A stretch of 56,506 bases of DNA from Lachnospiraceae bacterium (lineage in GTDB: Bacteria > Bacillota > Clostridia > Lachnospirales > Lachnospiraceae): the NCBI GenBank assembly GCA_017612555.1, contig JAGAFR010000071.1:1-56506 (forward strand), given 5' to 3'. This document shows positions 26,901-34,963 of this stretch, piece after piece. The notes beneath the pieces were generated by a model. It made no database searches, was not told where the DNA came from, and worked only from the letters and a program-made list of their open reading frames with translations. Position 1 is the first letter of the stretch. Every line of letters begins with the position of its first letter. The position numbers and the translations under genes are program-made.

Positions 26901-29815
26901 ATGATGATCTTAAGACCGGTGAGTTTAAAATTGATACCTCAACAACTCCTGAGACTTGGGAATTGGAGAAATACGCAAATATCGGCACAATTGGTACCAA
27001 AGCTTTTTATGCTAAGGGAAGGGATGAGGACAAAAATACAAATCTAACCCTTAAAGGTCCTATGATCGCAGGTTATGCACCTTATGATTTTGCAAGAAAT
27101 CCAAGTTCCAAGATAACGGGTACTGAGATGTATACAAAGTATTATTCCGGTAATCCTTGGAATCTTACTGCTCAATACACAAAGAATCTGTTTACTCGAA
27201 CGTATGTTGATCCTTTGTCTAAAAAGACAATTACAACTAAAACATTTAATACCGGGGACGGAGCTTTCTGCCTTCTTAATTATCCAAACCATTCTTCTAA
27301 AATGGATAAAGACGATATAGAAGATACTTCGAGTACCGTTACTGAAAAGTATCTTGAGGAAAACATACAGCCGGATAAAAGAACATCCATGGAGTCAGCA
27401 TGTGTTCATTTTACTCACAATATAGTTGTACCATCCGGAATTGAGTATATTGATCTGGCAAAGACAAAAATAAATGATTACATTAAAGATTACTATAAAC
27501 TAGCGAAGGATTCTGAAGATAATGATATATACACCGAATCCGGCGGCAAATATTATGAAGTATTCAAATATAATCCTGATATTTTGTCTGTAACTTTTGA
27601 AGCAGGCGGAGTGACCGATTTCCCTCACTATATGTTTGAAGGAAATACCAGTATCGAAAGTGTTCGTTTTAAAGGTAATGTTAAGAACATAGGTATACTA
27701 CCTTTTTATATGCCTGATACCGAATCGAGGAGACCGCCTCATAGTAGTTATAAGCAATCATTTACACATGAGGGTCCGGGAATCGATAATGATACCGATT
27801 GGGATGTAAGATCACATCTTAAGGAGATCGTTTTCGAAAACGAGACCGGAGGAACAGAAGATGATGTGTTGTACTCTGTGTCCGGGGGAATAATCAAAGG
27901 AGTAGACGGATCTACCAAAACAGCTTTTGGATCAGATAAGACTTATCCGGTCACAAAGATCATTCAGATCGCTCCAAGCAGAGGAGATCTGCAGCATCCT
28001 CATGATGATTCGGTACCTGAGAATAAAACGTATTTTGGCGCCAACAGGATCACTGCAAGTGAATTGTCTTCGGATCCCGAAAACGAGTTAATAGAATTTG
28101 CGTTTTATGCCGGCAGAGACTGTGATGCAATCAAAGAGCTTACATTACCGTACAGTGCATCAGAATTATCATATGGATGTTTTATGGATTGTGATAATCT
28201 TACAAAAGTTACAATGCCAAACAGATTTGTTACGGTTGAAGATAATGCATTTGCCGGAATAAGCCAAAACAGTATGGTTGTTGAATTCCCATACAGTAAT
28301 GCCAACTTAAAGGAAAAGCCATTCAGATCAATGTCTTCCGACGGGAAAAAGACACCTTTTGTAACCTTTATGGTAAATGATGATGCAGAGTACCTTCTTG
28401 ATTATGCAGGAAAAGAGAAGAATATTGACAGTAATACGTTTCCTAAGGATATAACGATCACTTATAAGGACATGTATGATAATACATGGAGTTATGTTGT
28501 GCCCAGCGTTACCGCAGGTACTTATGGTGTCAACTATAAGGTTCCTACAGACAAACTTCCTTCATATCAGGGGAAAAAGCCAACAAGTTGGGTCGGTTCC
28601 TGGGATGGTAACTATACGGGAGAACCTGTGCCTGATTGGGAGACAACGCCGCTGTACCATAGCGCGATATTTACAAGCAGATATGATGAAATGCAGTATA
28701 CTGTATCGTTATATTTGGAATCAAAAATGGGCAGTAAGGTTTGGTCGAAGACATTCCCTTCGGCTGACGGAAGTTATGTATTTACTAAAACAATGAGAGA
28801 TGCCTTGATTGCAAGCATTCCCGCAACATTATATAACGGAACAATGAAGTATGCAGGATACACGATGGGAGATGCGATCCCGATGGCTGATGATACAATA
28901 AGTGATTCTCTTGAGATCATTGCCGTATATGAACCTGTATCAACTTCATCAAGTTCTTCGTCATCTAAATCAAGTTCTTCGAATACTTCCTCGTCCTCCA
29001 AGACATCGTCAAAGAGTACGAGTTCGAAGACTACGAGCAGCAGTAACAGCAGCAGTAACAAGTCGAGCTCATCGTCTTCATCATCTGCATATCCTGTGTT
29101 TGTTAACAGCCAGGATGCAGGGGCTGCACCGGGAACAGTTGCAGGAATTGGATCTACTGTTTACTTAGGTGACGGTTCGGGATCAGGCGGATCAGGCGGT
29201 TCCGGAAGCGGTGGTAACAAAGGAAGCGGTAACACGACTGTTGTATCGACTACAGGCGGCATCAGTGATCCGAGCAAGATCACGGCTACCGTAAACGGAT
29301 CGAGTGACAACTATGTGATCAAGATAACACAGACTCAGGAAGCTGATGAGATGGGACTTGCAGCTCTCCACAGCGCATACGGAGATGATATCAGTCCGAT
29401 CAGATATCTTCCGTTTGATATATCGCTTTATGATTCCACCGGAACGAACAAGATCAGTCCCGTTCCTGAAGGAGTCAGTGTATCGATCACCATGCCTATA
29501 CCCGATGATCTTGCCATATACGGTGGTAATGCGAAGATAGCAAGCACCGCAGGCGGTCAGCTTGATAAGCTCCAGCCGAGGTTTACTGTCATCAACGGTG
29601 TACCTTGCATGACATATACGTGTACTCATCTGTCACCGTACATGATCTATGTTGATACCGCAAACCTTACAGAGGCAGGTATAGCAGATGCTACTCCCAA
29701 GACCGCAGACGGTATACACCCGAAGTGGTTCCTGTGCTTCGGTCTTGCGGCTATAGCGATAGTATTGTTCCTGAAGAAGGATCCGGAAGAGTATATCAAG
29801 AAGGCGGCAGCATAA
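23969..29815 (+). CDS. Giant BspA-like leucine-rich-repeat surface protein with membrane tail (1948 aa)
   Basis: Surface protein of adhesin-like build. The first ~60 residues are charged and Lys-rich, and only then comes a hydrophobic export segment (TIGSLLLATSLVVGVIPVGG). An InlB-like module ends in KYSFVQWESPKGTAFDF, and an acidic Ser/Asp/Glu linker spans residues ~370-440. BspA-type LRR_5 blocks lie near residues 500-720, 864-940, 1207-1250 and 1370-1440, with elements such as IGSSAFEGCQALTTI and DNAFAG. A poly-Ser/Thr stretch (~1658-1705) and a Gly/Ser stretch (~1736-1753) lead to a juxtamembrane domain shared with the next gene. The end is TPKTADGIHPKW, a hydrophobic helix and a KKDPEEYIKK tail, which looks like a variant class-B sorting signal. 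The gene follows doc by 26 nt and is followed by another BspA-type gene 3 nt after its stop. Confidence 0.85.
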   Translation: MDEKKIIYKSIDEQLAEEEAKERAAATPKQTAKSDAKSSGNAVARTSTGVKRGRKKLRLKKSARRTIGSLLLATSLVVGVIPVGGVSAVDRGGYGSPAEAPAIDDASLAPADPDPTSVAITTSNHVGAFPIKSTEVVYIGGEGGKPYYEVDVAGMKPSDPRPIYSLDSGKTNIEYYFQTNNGDQYALPGQSIKFVVGSVKKPSDTSLLPTSDGESKSQGDAERWVGADGKLYQAEIFAKQLYENSKDASTTPAKYNKNTTYPNGELLYGKMITVHEEETKYKVRFIVPGMNKVYQEYEVYKNDPVVKPANPSGADLPDRTDVPGTKYSFVQWESPKGTAFDFTNTKITGPTDIYAKLDPDDLESFFSFDEEEAPTEESSDEQSDTSDSANLSSDSDSESSGVPGDDEQDSSEDQNTPEEQNTPSNQENETDSELFVPDPSVSNTPDTTMVMEEYHELEKANDDGPDIMGTFFADNDPDPIPFDGKKYKKEDIESERRYVCDEVDYITNICDGAFKETSNVLYADIPQNFQKIGVASFKDSGISTINMNTTMTSIGSSAFEGCQALTTINYQTAVDLKTIGNKAFANSSLKTITNNGGEGVTIPWSVKEIGSAAFYGAAMTTLKFEDGTTGVVGCSLGSSVFAKSKLVEVNLDNPISTATCTISNLGDATTAKTLFAQCDGLTKATMPRNFTGTLPSGTFGSCLAFTDIYFLDGGGTFAVNEFDRRQITVHGPKVDSLDPTSSTNVASYKSSMLRKDDVGTSDPYNDYVYSYEDGGVTHEVVNHIAYSRVDKDPDKDIDFFRDGRDTDGKKKNFDYTQKYIFDVNTSNGRISRYYYYKDNKKFEAPFNLEITDNIGPRTNRLITVSGIDDKAFINDTSILNLQLDNNINYVGLEAFNNSKMNKLWSDLNSGGTVFSNKAFYNSTELSRVTFNGNGKSDSTSSIGDECFAIQDEIMDGLLAIDPQPNPPYPKLVNIDFFDDDLKTGEFKIDTSTTPETWELEKYANIGTIGTKAFYAKGRDEDKNTNLTLKGPMIAGYAPYDFARNPSSKITGTEMYTKYYSGNPWNLTAQYTKNLFTRTYVDPLSKKTITTKTFNTGDGAFCLLNYPNHSSKMDKDDIEDTSSTVTEKYLEENIQPDKRTSMESACVHFTHNIVVPSGIEYIDLAKTKINDYIKDYYKLAKDSEDNDIYTESGGKYYEVFKYNPDILSVTFEAGGVTDFPHYMFEGNTSIESVRFKGNVKNIGILPFYMPDTESRRPPHSSYKQSFTHEGPGIDNDTDWDVRSHLKEIVFENETGGTEDDVLYSVSGGIIKGVDGSTKTAFGSDKTYPVTKIIQIAPSRGDLQHPHDDSVPENKTYFGANRITASELSSDPENELIEFAFYAGRDCDAIKELTLPYSASELSYGCFMDCDNLTKVTMPNRFVTVEDNAFAGISQNSMVVEFPYSNANLKEKPFRSMSSDGKKTPFVTFMVNDDAEYLLDYAGKEKNIDSNTFPKDITITYKDMYDNTWSYVVPSVTAGTYGVNYKVPTDKLPSYQGKKPTSWVGSWDGNYTGEPVPDWETTPLYHSAIFTSRYDEMQYTVSLYLESKMGSKVWSKTFPSADGSYVFTKTMRDALIASIPATLYNGTMKYAGYTMGDAIPMADDTISDSLEIIAVYEPVSTSSSSSSSKSSSSNTSSSSKTSSKSTSSKTTSSSNSSSNKSSSSSSSSAYPVFVNSQDAGAAPGTVAGIGSTVYLGDGSGSGGSGGSGSGGNKGSGNTTVVSTTGGISDPSKITATVNGSSDNYVIKITQTQEADEMGLAALHSAYGDDISPIRYLPFDISLYDSTGTNKISPVPEGVSVSITMPIPDDLAIYGGNAKIASTAGGQLDKLQPRFTVINGVPCMTYTCTHLSPYMIYVDTANLTEAGIADATPKTADGIHPKWFLCFGLAAIAIVLFLKKDPEEYIKKAAA
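28941..29085 (+). repeat. Serine-rich low-complexity tract
   Basis: The DNA is a run of TCA/TCT/TCG/AGT/AGC codons mixed with Lys and Thr codons and encodes a Ser/Lys/Thr-rich stalk of nearly 50 residues between the folded ectodomain and the membrane-proximal domain. Such stalks span the wall and are frequent O-glycosylation targets. Confidence 0.8.
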
Positions 29816-29818
29816 ATA

Positions 29819-32800
29819 ATGGGGAAGATAATCAGAAGGGTCATAGCTGTTCTGCTGTGTGCAACAGCGCTCATACTGGCTGTACTGCCGGCCCCGGGCG
29901 TTGAAGCTACATCGACTCACGGCGATTATGAATATGACGGCGCAACGGTTGCCAAGTATCTTGGGAAGGATGTAGATGTAACGCTTCCTTCGTGGGTAAA
30001 CCGCGTCGGTAAAGAGGCTTTTGAAGGGTATACTCCCATGCAGAAGCTTGTGATCCCCGATACTGTCACAACAGTTGATTTCGGTGCTTTTTCCAATTGT
30101 AACAATCTTGAGACCGTTAAAATGTCCGAAAGCGTCAGAACGTTGGGTTCTGCCGCTTTTTCGGGTTGTACGAACCTTTATTCGGTAAGCACCCTTCCCA
30201 AGAGTGTCAGATCCATAGGTTCGGGCGTATTTGCAGGATGTCAGTCACTTGCTAGTGTTGGCATCTCACCTCTTAATGAGAATTACACGAGCTTTGACGG
30301 TGTCATTTATTCCATAGATGGCAAGAAGCTTGTACAGTACCTTGCCGGAAGGCCGGCTACCACTTACAAAATGCCTACTGCTGTAAAAGAGATAGAAGAG
30401 TATGCGTTCTGGGGCGCCAATAATCTGTCCAAGGTGTCCATCACTTCGGGAGTTGACAAGATCCCCGAATATGCTTTCAGTAACTGTAAAGGCTTACAGC
30501 ACGTGACGCTTCCCAGGTCTGTTCAATCGATTTTCGCTTATGCTTTTGAAGACTGTGACAGCCTGTCATATATCAACATTCCCGATACTGTCGGTTACAT
30601 CGATGACAGGGCTTTTGCCAATACGAGAGGGGCAAAGCTTCGGTTCTATGATGCGAGCGGAAATGTTGTCAGGACATTTAATTCGGATGATGTGGAAAGC
30701 TACGGAAACGGAACATCGGGTTCTACAACCGTAAAGCAGCCGGAGTACACTGATGATACCGCCGGCGCAGATAATACCGGAGCAGGTACAACAAATCCCT
30801 CAAACTCTGATTCGGATACTTCAAATAATGGCACAACTCCAAGCGCAGAATCCAAGAACGGATCTACAACATACTACGAAGACGGTACCAACAGTTCGAC
30901 ATTTGACCCTACAAACGTAACACCTCTTGATGAAGGAGATGTAGCTGATGAAGCTGATGGTTCAACCGCTCCTTCACAGAACAAAGATGGTGTTAACGTA
31001 GGAAATACTTCCGCTTCGGGTTCGGGCTCCGGTTCATCCGACAGCAGTTACAATAACGGATACTACAAAGCTTCAGACAGCGGTACGAAGCCATGGGATA
31101 CGCAGATAGAATATCATGACTATGAAGATAACATGACAGAGAGCGATCTTGGTGCAGGCAAGGTCATAGGCGGAGTTGCTGTTCTTCGAATGTCAAGCAA
31201 TATGCCTGTAAGAGGCTTTGATCTTGGCGATGCTGAATCAGAAGATGATTACGGCAGTACTGCGGGAAGAAACAGAGAAAAGTCAGAATCCGATGTTATA
31301 GGTGATGTGTTTGCGTCCTATTCGGGAACAGGCGATACCGTAAGCGTTCCCGCCGGTGTAGAGACTGTCGGCAGCAGGGCATTTTACAAGAACGAGAACG
31401 TTAAGAATGTATCTCTTCCCAACAGCGTTAAGGATATTGGAGAGTTTGCTTTTGCAAGATCGGGACTTGAGAGCATTAAGCTGCCCAAGGCTACTCAAAG
31501 TATTGATTATGCGGCATTTTATAAGTGTCCGAATCTGACAGACGTTAATATCCCTCCAAGTGTTGCTTCCATAGCACTGGGAGCTTTTGACGGGACTCCG
31601 TTCCTTGAAGGCTGGAAGCAGAACGGCGCGGGTGATTATCTCGTTGTCGGTGACGGCGTGCTTCTCGCATATAAGGGAAGCGATAAGAAGGTTGTTATTC
31701 CTGATGATATAAAGCACATCGGTCCCGCCGCTTTTGAAGGAAACAGTGTTCTGGAGAGCGTCGTTATCCCCGGAACAGTTGAGGATATTGGAGAAGAAGC
31801 CTTCAGTGACTGTAATAACCTTAAGGAACTGATCCTTAATGAAGGCGTTAAGAACATAAGCGACAGAGCGTTTAAGAACAGCGCGCTTCCCACTGTTGTA
31901 ATTCCCGATTCGGTGGAAGGTATCGGGCTGTCGGCTTTTGATAATGGCGGGACTCTTAGGTCTGTTGTATTTAAAGGCGGCGATGTTCCGAACGTGACAT
32001 TTAACAAGAGTGCGACGAGACTGTCTGCCAAGGACCTTAGAACCGGAGCTTTTGAAGGGGCCAAGTTTGCGGTTGTATCAAACAGATGTGATCTTGATGC
32101 CGGCAACATGTTCGATCCGCGCTACTACGGGTTCGCAGGAGAGGTATATTCGATAGATGCCGAAAACGATAAGATGCTCGTACTTGAACGCGTACTCACG
32201 CCTCCCGATGCTGCGGGAAATGTCATGATAGATCAGAAGGTTACCATCGCCGGCATTGATTACATGTTGGATCAGGTAAAATCAAATGCTTTCGACAGCT
32301 ACAAGAACTGGAAACAGTACTATGATAACAAACCTACCAATGTAGCTGTTAACGGCGAACAGTCGGAAGAACTTGTATCGTTATTGGCGGCTGTTAATAA
32401 CGATGTGATCGCTAATGCCGAAGAAGACAGTGAAGATTACAACAGATCGAACATAACGGTATCCGTTAACGGAAGCCGTTTCCCCACAAGAGGACGTGCC
32501 CATGCTTCTATACCCGGAGATTCCGACAGATATAACCTTGATATTTCCGAAGATCCTACGGTAACAGGTAACATTGACACCGCCTTCATGCACAGTCAGG
32601 GTACACGCCCGTCTAACAGCGTACCGCTGTCAATAGATATGTATGATAAGAAGGGGACGGTTCCCATTCATAAGCTCGGTACATCCAAGATGGAAGTATC
32701 GATCCCGGTTCCTACAGATATGGCATCGGATCCCGGCGTTGCCATAGCAGCTCTTGATGACAACGGTCTTCTCGAACCACTTTCAAGTGAGATCGTGGAT

Positions 32801-33088
32801 GAGGACGGAGAAAAGAACATCAAGTTCGTAAGCGGGCATTTCAGCACATATGTCATATATACAAGGACAACGGCCCCGACTGCTGTTGATGAGAACGGAA
32901 ATCCTGTTGAGACCGTGGATAATACCGATGCGGGAGGATTTTCACCGGCTCTTACAGGTACATGGCAGACCATCAATAAGAAAGTGTATGGACAGATAAG
33001 CGCCAAATGGCTTATTATCATTATAATGCTTGCGCTGGCAGGAGTGCTTGCGCTTTACCGGCCGGCCCGCAGGAAAATCAGGAAATAA
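29819..33088 (+). CDS. BspA-like leucine-rich-repeat surface protein with membrane tail (1089 aa)
   Basis: The signal peptide covers residues 1-30 (RRVIAVLLCATALILAVLP, then VEATS). The first LRR_5 block lies at about residues 40-270 with repeats such as VTTVDFGAFSNCNNLETVKM. A Thr/Asn/Ser/Gly-rich linker spans about 290-430, and a second LRR block lies at about 495-700 (VETVGSRAFYKNENVKNVSL and following). The region near residues 940-1030 contains PLSIDMYDKKG ... VSIPVPTDMA ... HFSTYVIYT, homologous in pattern to the end of the previous protein. A C-terminal helix (WLIIIIMLALAGVLALY) with a RRKIRK tail anchors it. No PKTG-like motif is evident before the helix, so simple membrane anchoring is more likely than sortase attachment. 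The ATG lies 3 nt after the upstream stop without a clear Shine-Dalgarno, suggesting coupling. Confidence 0.83.
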   Translation: MGKIIRRVIAVLLCATALILAVLPAPGVEATSTHGDYEYDGATVAKYLGKDVDVTLPSWVNRVGKEAFEGYTPMQKLVIPDTVTTVDFGAFSNCNNLETVKMSESVRTLGSAAFSGCTNLYSVSTLPKSVRSIGSGVFAGCQSLASVGISPLNENYTSFDGVIYSIDGKKLVQYLAGRPATTYKMPTAVKEIEEYAFWGANNLSKVSITSGVDKIPEYAFSNCKGLQHVTLPRSVQSIFAYAFEDCDSLSYINIPDTVGYIDDRAFANTRGAKLRFYDASGNVVRTFNSDDVESYGNGTSGSTTVKQPEYTDDTAGADNTGAGTTNPSNSDSDTSNNGTTPSAESKNGSTTYYEDGTNSSTFDPTNVTPLDEGDVADEADGSTAPSQNKDGVNVGNTSASGSGSGSSDSSYNNGYYKASDSGTKPWDTQIEYHDYEDNMTESDLGAGKVIGGVAVLRMSSNMPVRGFDLGDAESEDDYGSTAGRNREKSESDVIGDVFASYSGTGDTVSVPAGVETVGSRAFYKNENVKNVSLPNSVKDIGEFAFARSGLESIKLPKATQSIDYAAFYKCPNLTDVNIPPSVASIALGAFDGTPFLEGWKQNGAGDYLVVGDGVLLAYKGSDKKVVIPDDIKHIGPAAFEGNSVLESVVIPGTVEDIGEEAFSDCNNLKELILNEGVKNISDRAFKNSALPTVVIPDSVEGIGLSAFDNGGTLRSVVFKGGDVPNVTFNKSATRLSAKDLRTGAFEGAKFAVVSNRCDLDAGNMFDPRYYGFAGEVYSIDAENDKMLVLERVLTPPDAAGNVMIDQKVTIAGIDYMLDQVKSNAFDSYKNWKQYYDNKPTNVAVNGEQSEELVSLLAAVNNDVIANAEEDSEDYNRSNITVSVNGSRFPTRGRAHASIPGDSDRYNLDISEDPTVTGNIDTAFMHSQGTRPSNSVPLSIDMYDKKGTVPIHKLGTSKMEVSIPVPTDMASDPGVAIAALDDNGLLEPLSSEIVDEDGEKNIKFVSGHFSTYVIYTRTTAPTAVDENGNPVETVDNTDAGGFSPALTGTWQTINKKVYGQISAKWLIIIIMLALAGVLALYRPARRKIRK

Positions 33089-33118
33089 AACAATATAGTA
33101 TAGCGAGGTTTACATAAC

Positions 33119-34330
33119 ATGGAAAAGATCCAAATGACAACTCCGCTCGTTGAGATGGACGGAGATGAGATGACGCGTGTCTTGTGGCAGATGATCAAAG
33201 ATGAACTGCTGACTCCTTTTATCGACTTGAAGACTGAATACTTCGATCTTGGGCTCAAACATCGTAACGAGACCGATGATCAGGTTACGGTTGATTCGGC
33301 AAATGCGACTCTTAAATACGGCGTTGCCGTAAAGTGCGCAACGATCACTCCGAATGCCGCAAGAGTCGAGGAATATAACCTTTCCAAGATGTACAAGAGT
33401 CCCAACGGAACGATAAGGGCGATCCTTAACGGTACTGTTTTCCGTACTCCCATAATTGTCAAAGGCATCACTCCCTGTGTTCGTAACTGGAAAGAACCGA
33501 TCACTATAGCAAGGCATGCATACGGTGATGTATACCAGAATGTTGAAGATAAACTGGGTAAAGGTGATAAGGCCGAGCTTGTGATCACGAGAGCTGACGG
33601 AAGCAAAGACGTAAAGCTCATACATGATTTTGAAAAAGGATCGGGTATCGTTCAGAGCATCCATAATGTGAACGATTCGATAGAGAGCTTTGCAAGGAGC
33701 TGCTTTAACTATGCACTCGACCAGAAGAAGGATCTGTGGTTCGGTGCAAAGGATACGATATCCAAGCAGTACGATCATACATTCAAGGATATATTCAATG
33801 ATATCTTTGAAAAAGAATACAAGGACAAGTTCGATGAAGCGGGTATAGAATACTTCTATTCGCTGATAGACGATATCGTGGCGCGTATCATGAAGAGTAA
33901 GGGCGGCATGATCTGGGCATGCAAGAACTATGACGGAGATGTGATGTCAGATATGATCAGTTCTGCATTCGGATCTCTTGCGATGATGACGTCTGTCCTT
34001 GTATCCCCCACCGGCGTATACGAATACGAAGCAGCTCACGGAACTGTGCAGAGACACTATTACAAGCATCTTAAAGGTGAAGAGACGAGTACGAACTCGG
34101 TTGCGACGATCTTTGCGTGGACAGGTGCCCTTCGTAAAAGAGGTGAGCTTGACGGCATAAACGATCTCGTAAGATTTGCCGACAAGCTTGAATTTGCTAC
34201 TCTTCGTACTATAGAAGAGGGCAAGATGACCAAAGACCTTGCTATGATAACATCCATGACCGAGACAGTTACACTGTCGTCACATGATTTTATCACAGCG
34301 ATCAGAAAGAACCTGGAAAACCTCCTGTAA
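33119..34330 (+). CDS. icd: NADP-dependent isocitrate dehydrogenase (eukaryote-type, homodimeric)
   Basis: Oxidative decarboxylation of isocitrate to 2-oxoglutarate with NADP, giving NADPH and the glutamate carbon skeleton. The sequence follows the eukaryotic-type subfamily throughout: VEMDGDEMTRV at the start, KCATITPNAARVEE, KSPNGTIRAILNGTVFR for substrate binding, GRHAYGD-like ARHAYGDVYQ, the catalytic KDLWFGAKDTISK(Q)Y region, IDDIVARIMKSKGG, and EAAHGTVQRHYYKH near the NADP site. The 403-residue length is typical. GCGAGGT serves as ribosome binding site. The stop overlaps the rex start by one base (TAATG), which ties an NADPH-making enzyme to a redox regulator. The gene lies 30 nt behind the BspA-like gene without an evident terminator. 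Confidence 0.95.
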   Translation: MEKIQMTTPLVEMDGDEMTRVLWQMIKDELLTPFIDLKTEYFDLGLKHRNETDDQVTVDSANATLKYGVAVKCATITPNAARVEEYNLSKMYKSPNGTIRAILNGTVFRTPIIVKGITPCVRNWKEPITIARHAYGDVYQNVEDKLGKGDKAELVITRADGSKDVKLIHDFEKGSGIVQSIHNVNDSIESFARSCFNYALDQKKDLWFGAKDTISKQYDHTFKDIFNDIFEKEYKDKFDEAGIEYFYSLIDDIVARIMKSKGGMIWACKNYDGDVMSDMISSAFGSLAMMTSVLVSPTGVYEYEAAHGTVQRHYYKHLKGEETSTNSVATIFAWTGALRKRGELDGINDLVRFADKLEFATLRTIEEGKMTKDLAMITSMTETVTLSSHDFITAIRKNLENLL

Positions 34331-34953
34331 TGGACAACATCAATATTTCGCAGGCGGTCATCCAGAGGCTGCCGAGATATTACAGATATCTTGGAGAACT
34401 GAATGATGAAGGCGTATCAAGGATAAGCTCGAGGGAGCTTTCCGAGCTCATGCATGTGACGGCGTCTCAGATAAGAGCCGATCTCAATCACTTCGGCGGA
34501 TTCGGACAGGTAGGTTACGGTTACAATGTCCGAAATCTCTACGATGAGATTGGCAAGATCTTAGGCCTTGATGAAAATCACAAGCTTGTTGTCATAGGCG
34601 CAGGACACCTGGGACAGGCGCTTTCCAATTACGTGAATTTTGAACGCCGCGGCTTTCACATAATGGGAATATTCGATATCGATCCTGATCTTGTCGGTAA
34701 GAAGATAAGGGATGTGTATGTCAGCCCCATGAATGAACTTGAGAGCTTTATCAGGAATAACGATGTGGATATAGCAGTACTTACAATACCGAAAACAAGC
34801 GCCGTGGAAGTTGCAAAGACGCTTGTTAATTGTGGGATCAAGGCAATATGGAATTTTGCCCATGTCGATCTTCCGGTTCCGTATGATGTGATCGTGGAAA
34901 ATGTCCACCTATCGGAGAGCCTGATGCGGCTTTCTTACAATATCAAAAGATGA
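34330..34953 (+). CDS. rex: Redox-sensing transcriptional repressor Rex
   Basis: Dimeric repressor that senses the NADH/NAD+ ratio and controls fermentation and respiration genes. The N-terminal winged helix reads VIQRLPRYYRYLGEL then SSRELSELMHVTASQIRADLNHFGGFGQVGYGYNV (residues ~8-66), the family hallmark. The Rossmann domain begins at VVIGAGHLGQAL near residue 90, and an acidic GIFDIDPDLVG strand follows. The swapped C-terminal helix (VENVHLSESLMRLSYNI) is present. The length of 207 residues is normal. The start overlaps the isocitrate dehydrogenase stop by one base, so its expression follows that gene. A typical Rex operator (TTGTGA-N8-TCACAA) was not found in the intergenic DNA examined. 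Confidence 0.97.
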   Translation: MDNINISQAVIQRLPRYYRYLGELNDEGVSRISSRELSELMHVTASQIRADLNHFGGFGQVGYGYNVRNLYDEIGKILGLDENHKLVVIGAGHLGQALSNYVNFERRGFHIMGIFDIDPDLVGKKIRDVYVSPMNELESFIRNNDVDIAVLTIPKTSAVEVAKTLVNCGIKAIWNFAHVDLPVPYDVIVENVHLSESLMRLSYNIKR

Positions 34954-34963
34954 GGATACGCTT

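Noticed and set aside
28941-29085. Serine-codon tract as a frameshifted or artefactual region
   Set aside because: The frame stays open on both sides and continues into a conserved membrane-proximal domain, so it is a genuine stalk.
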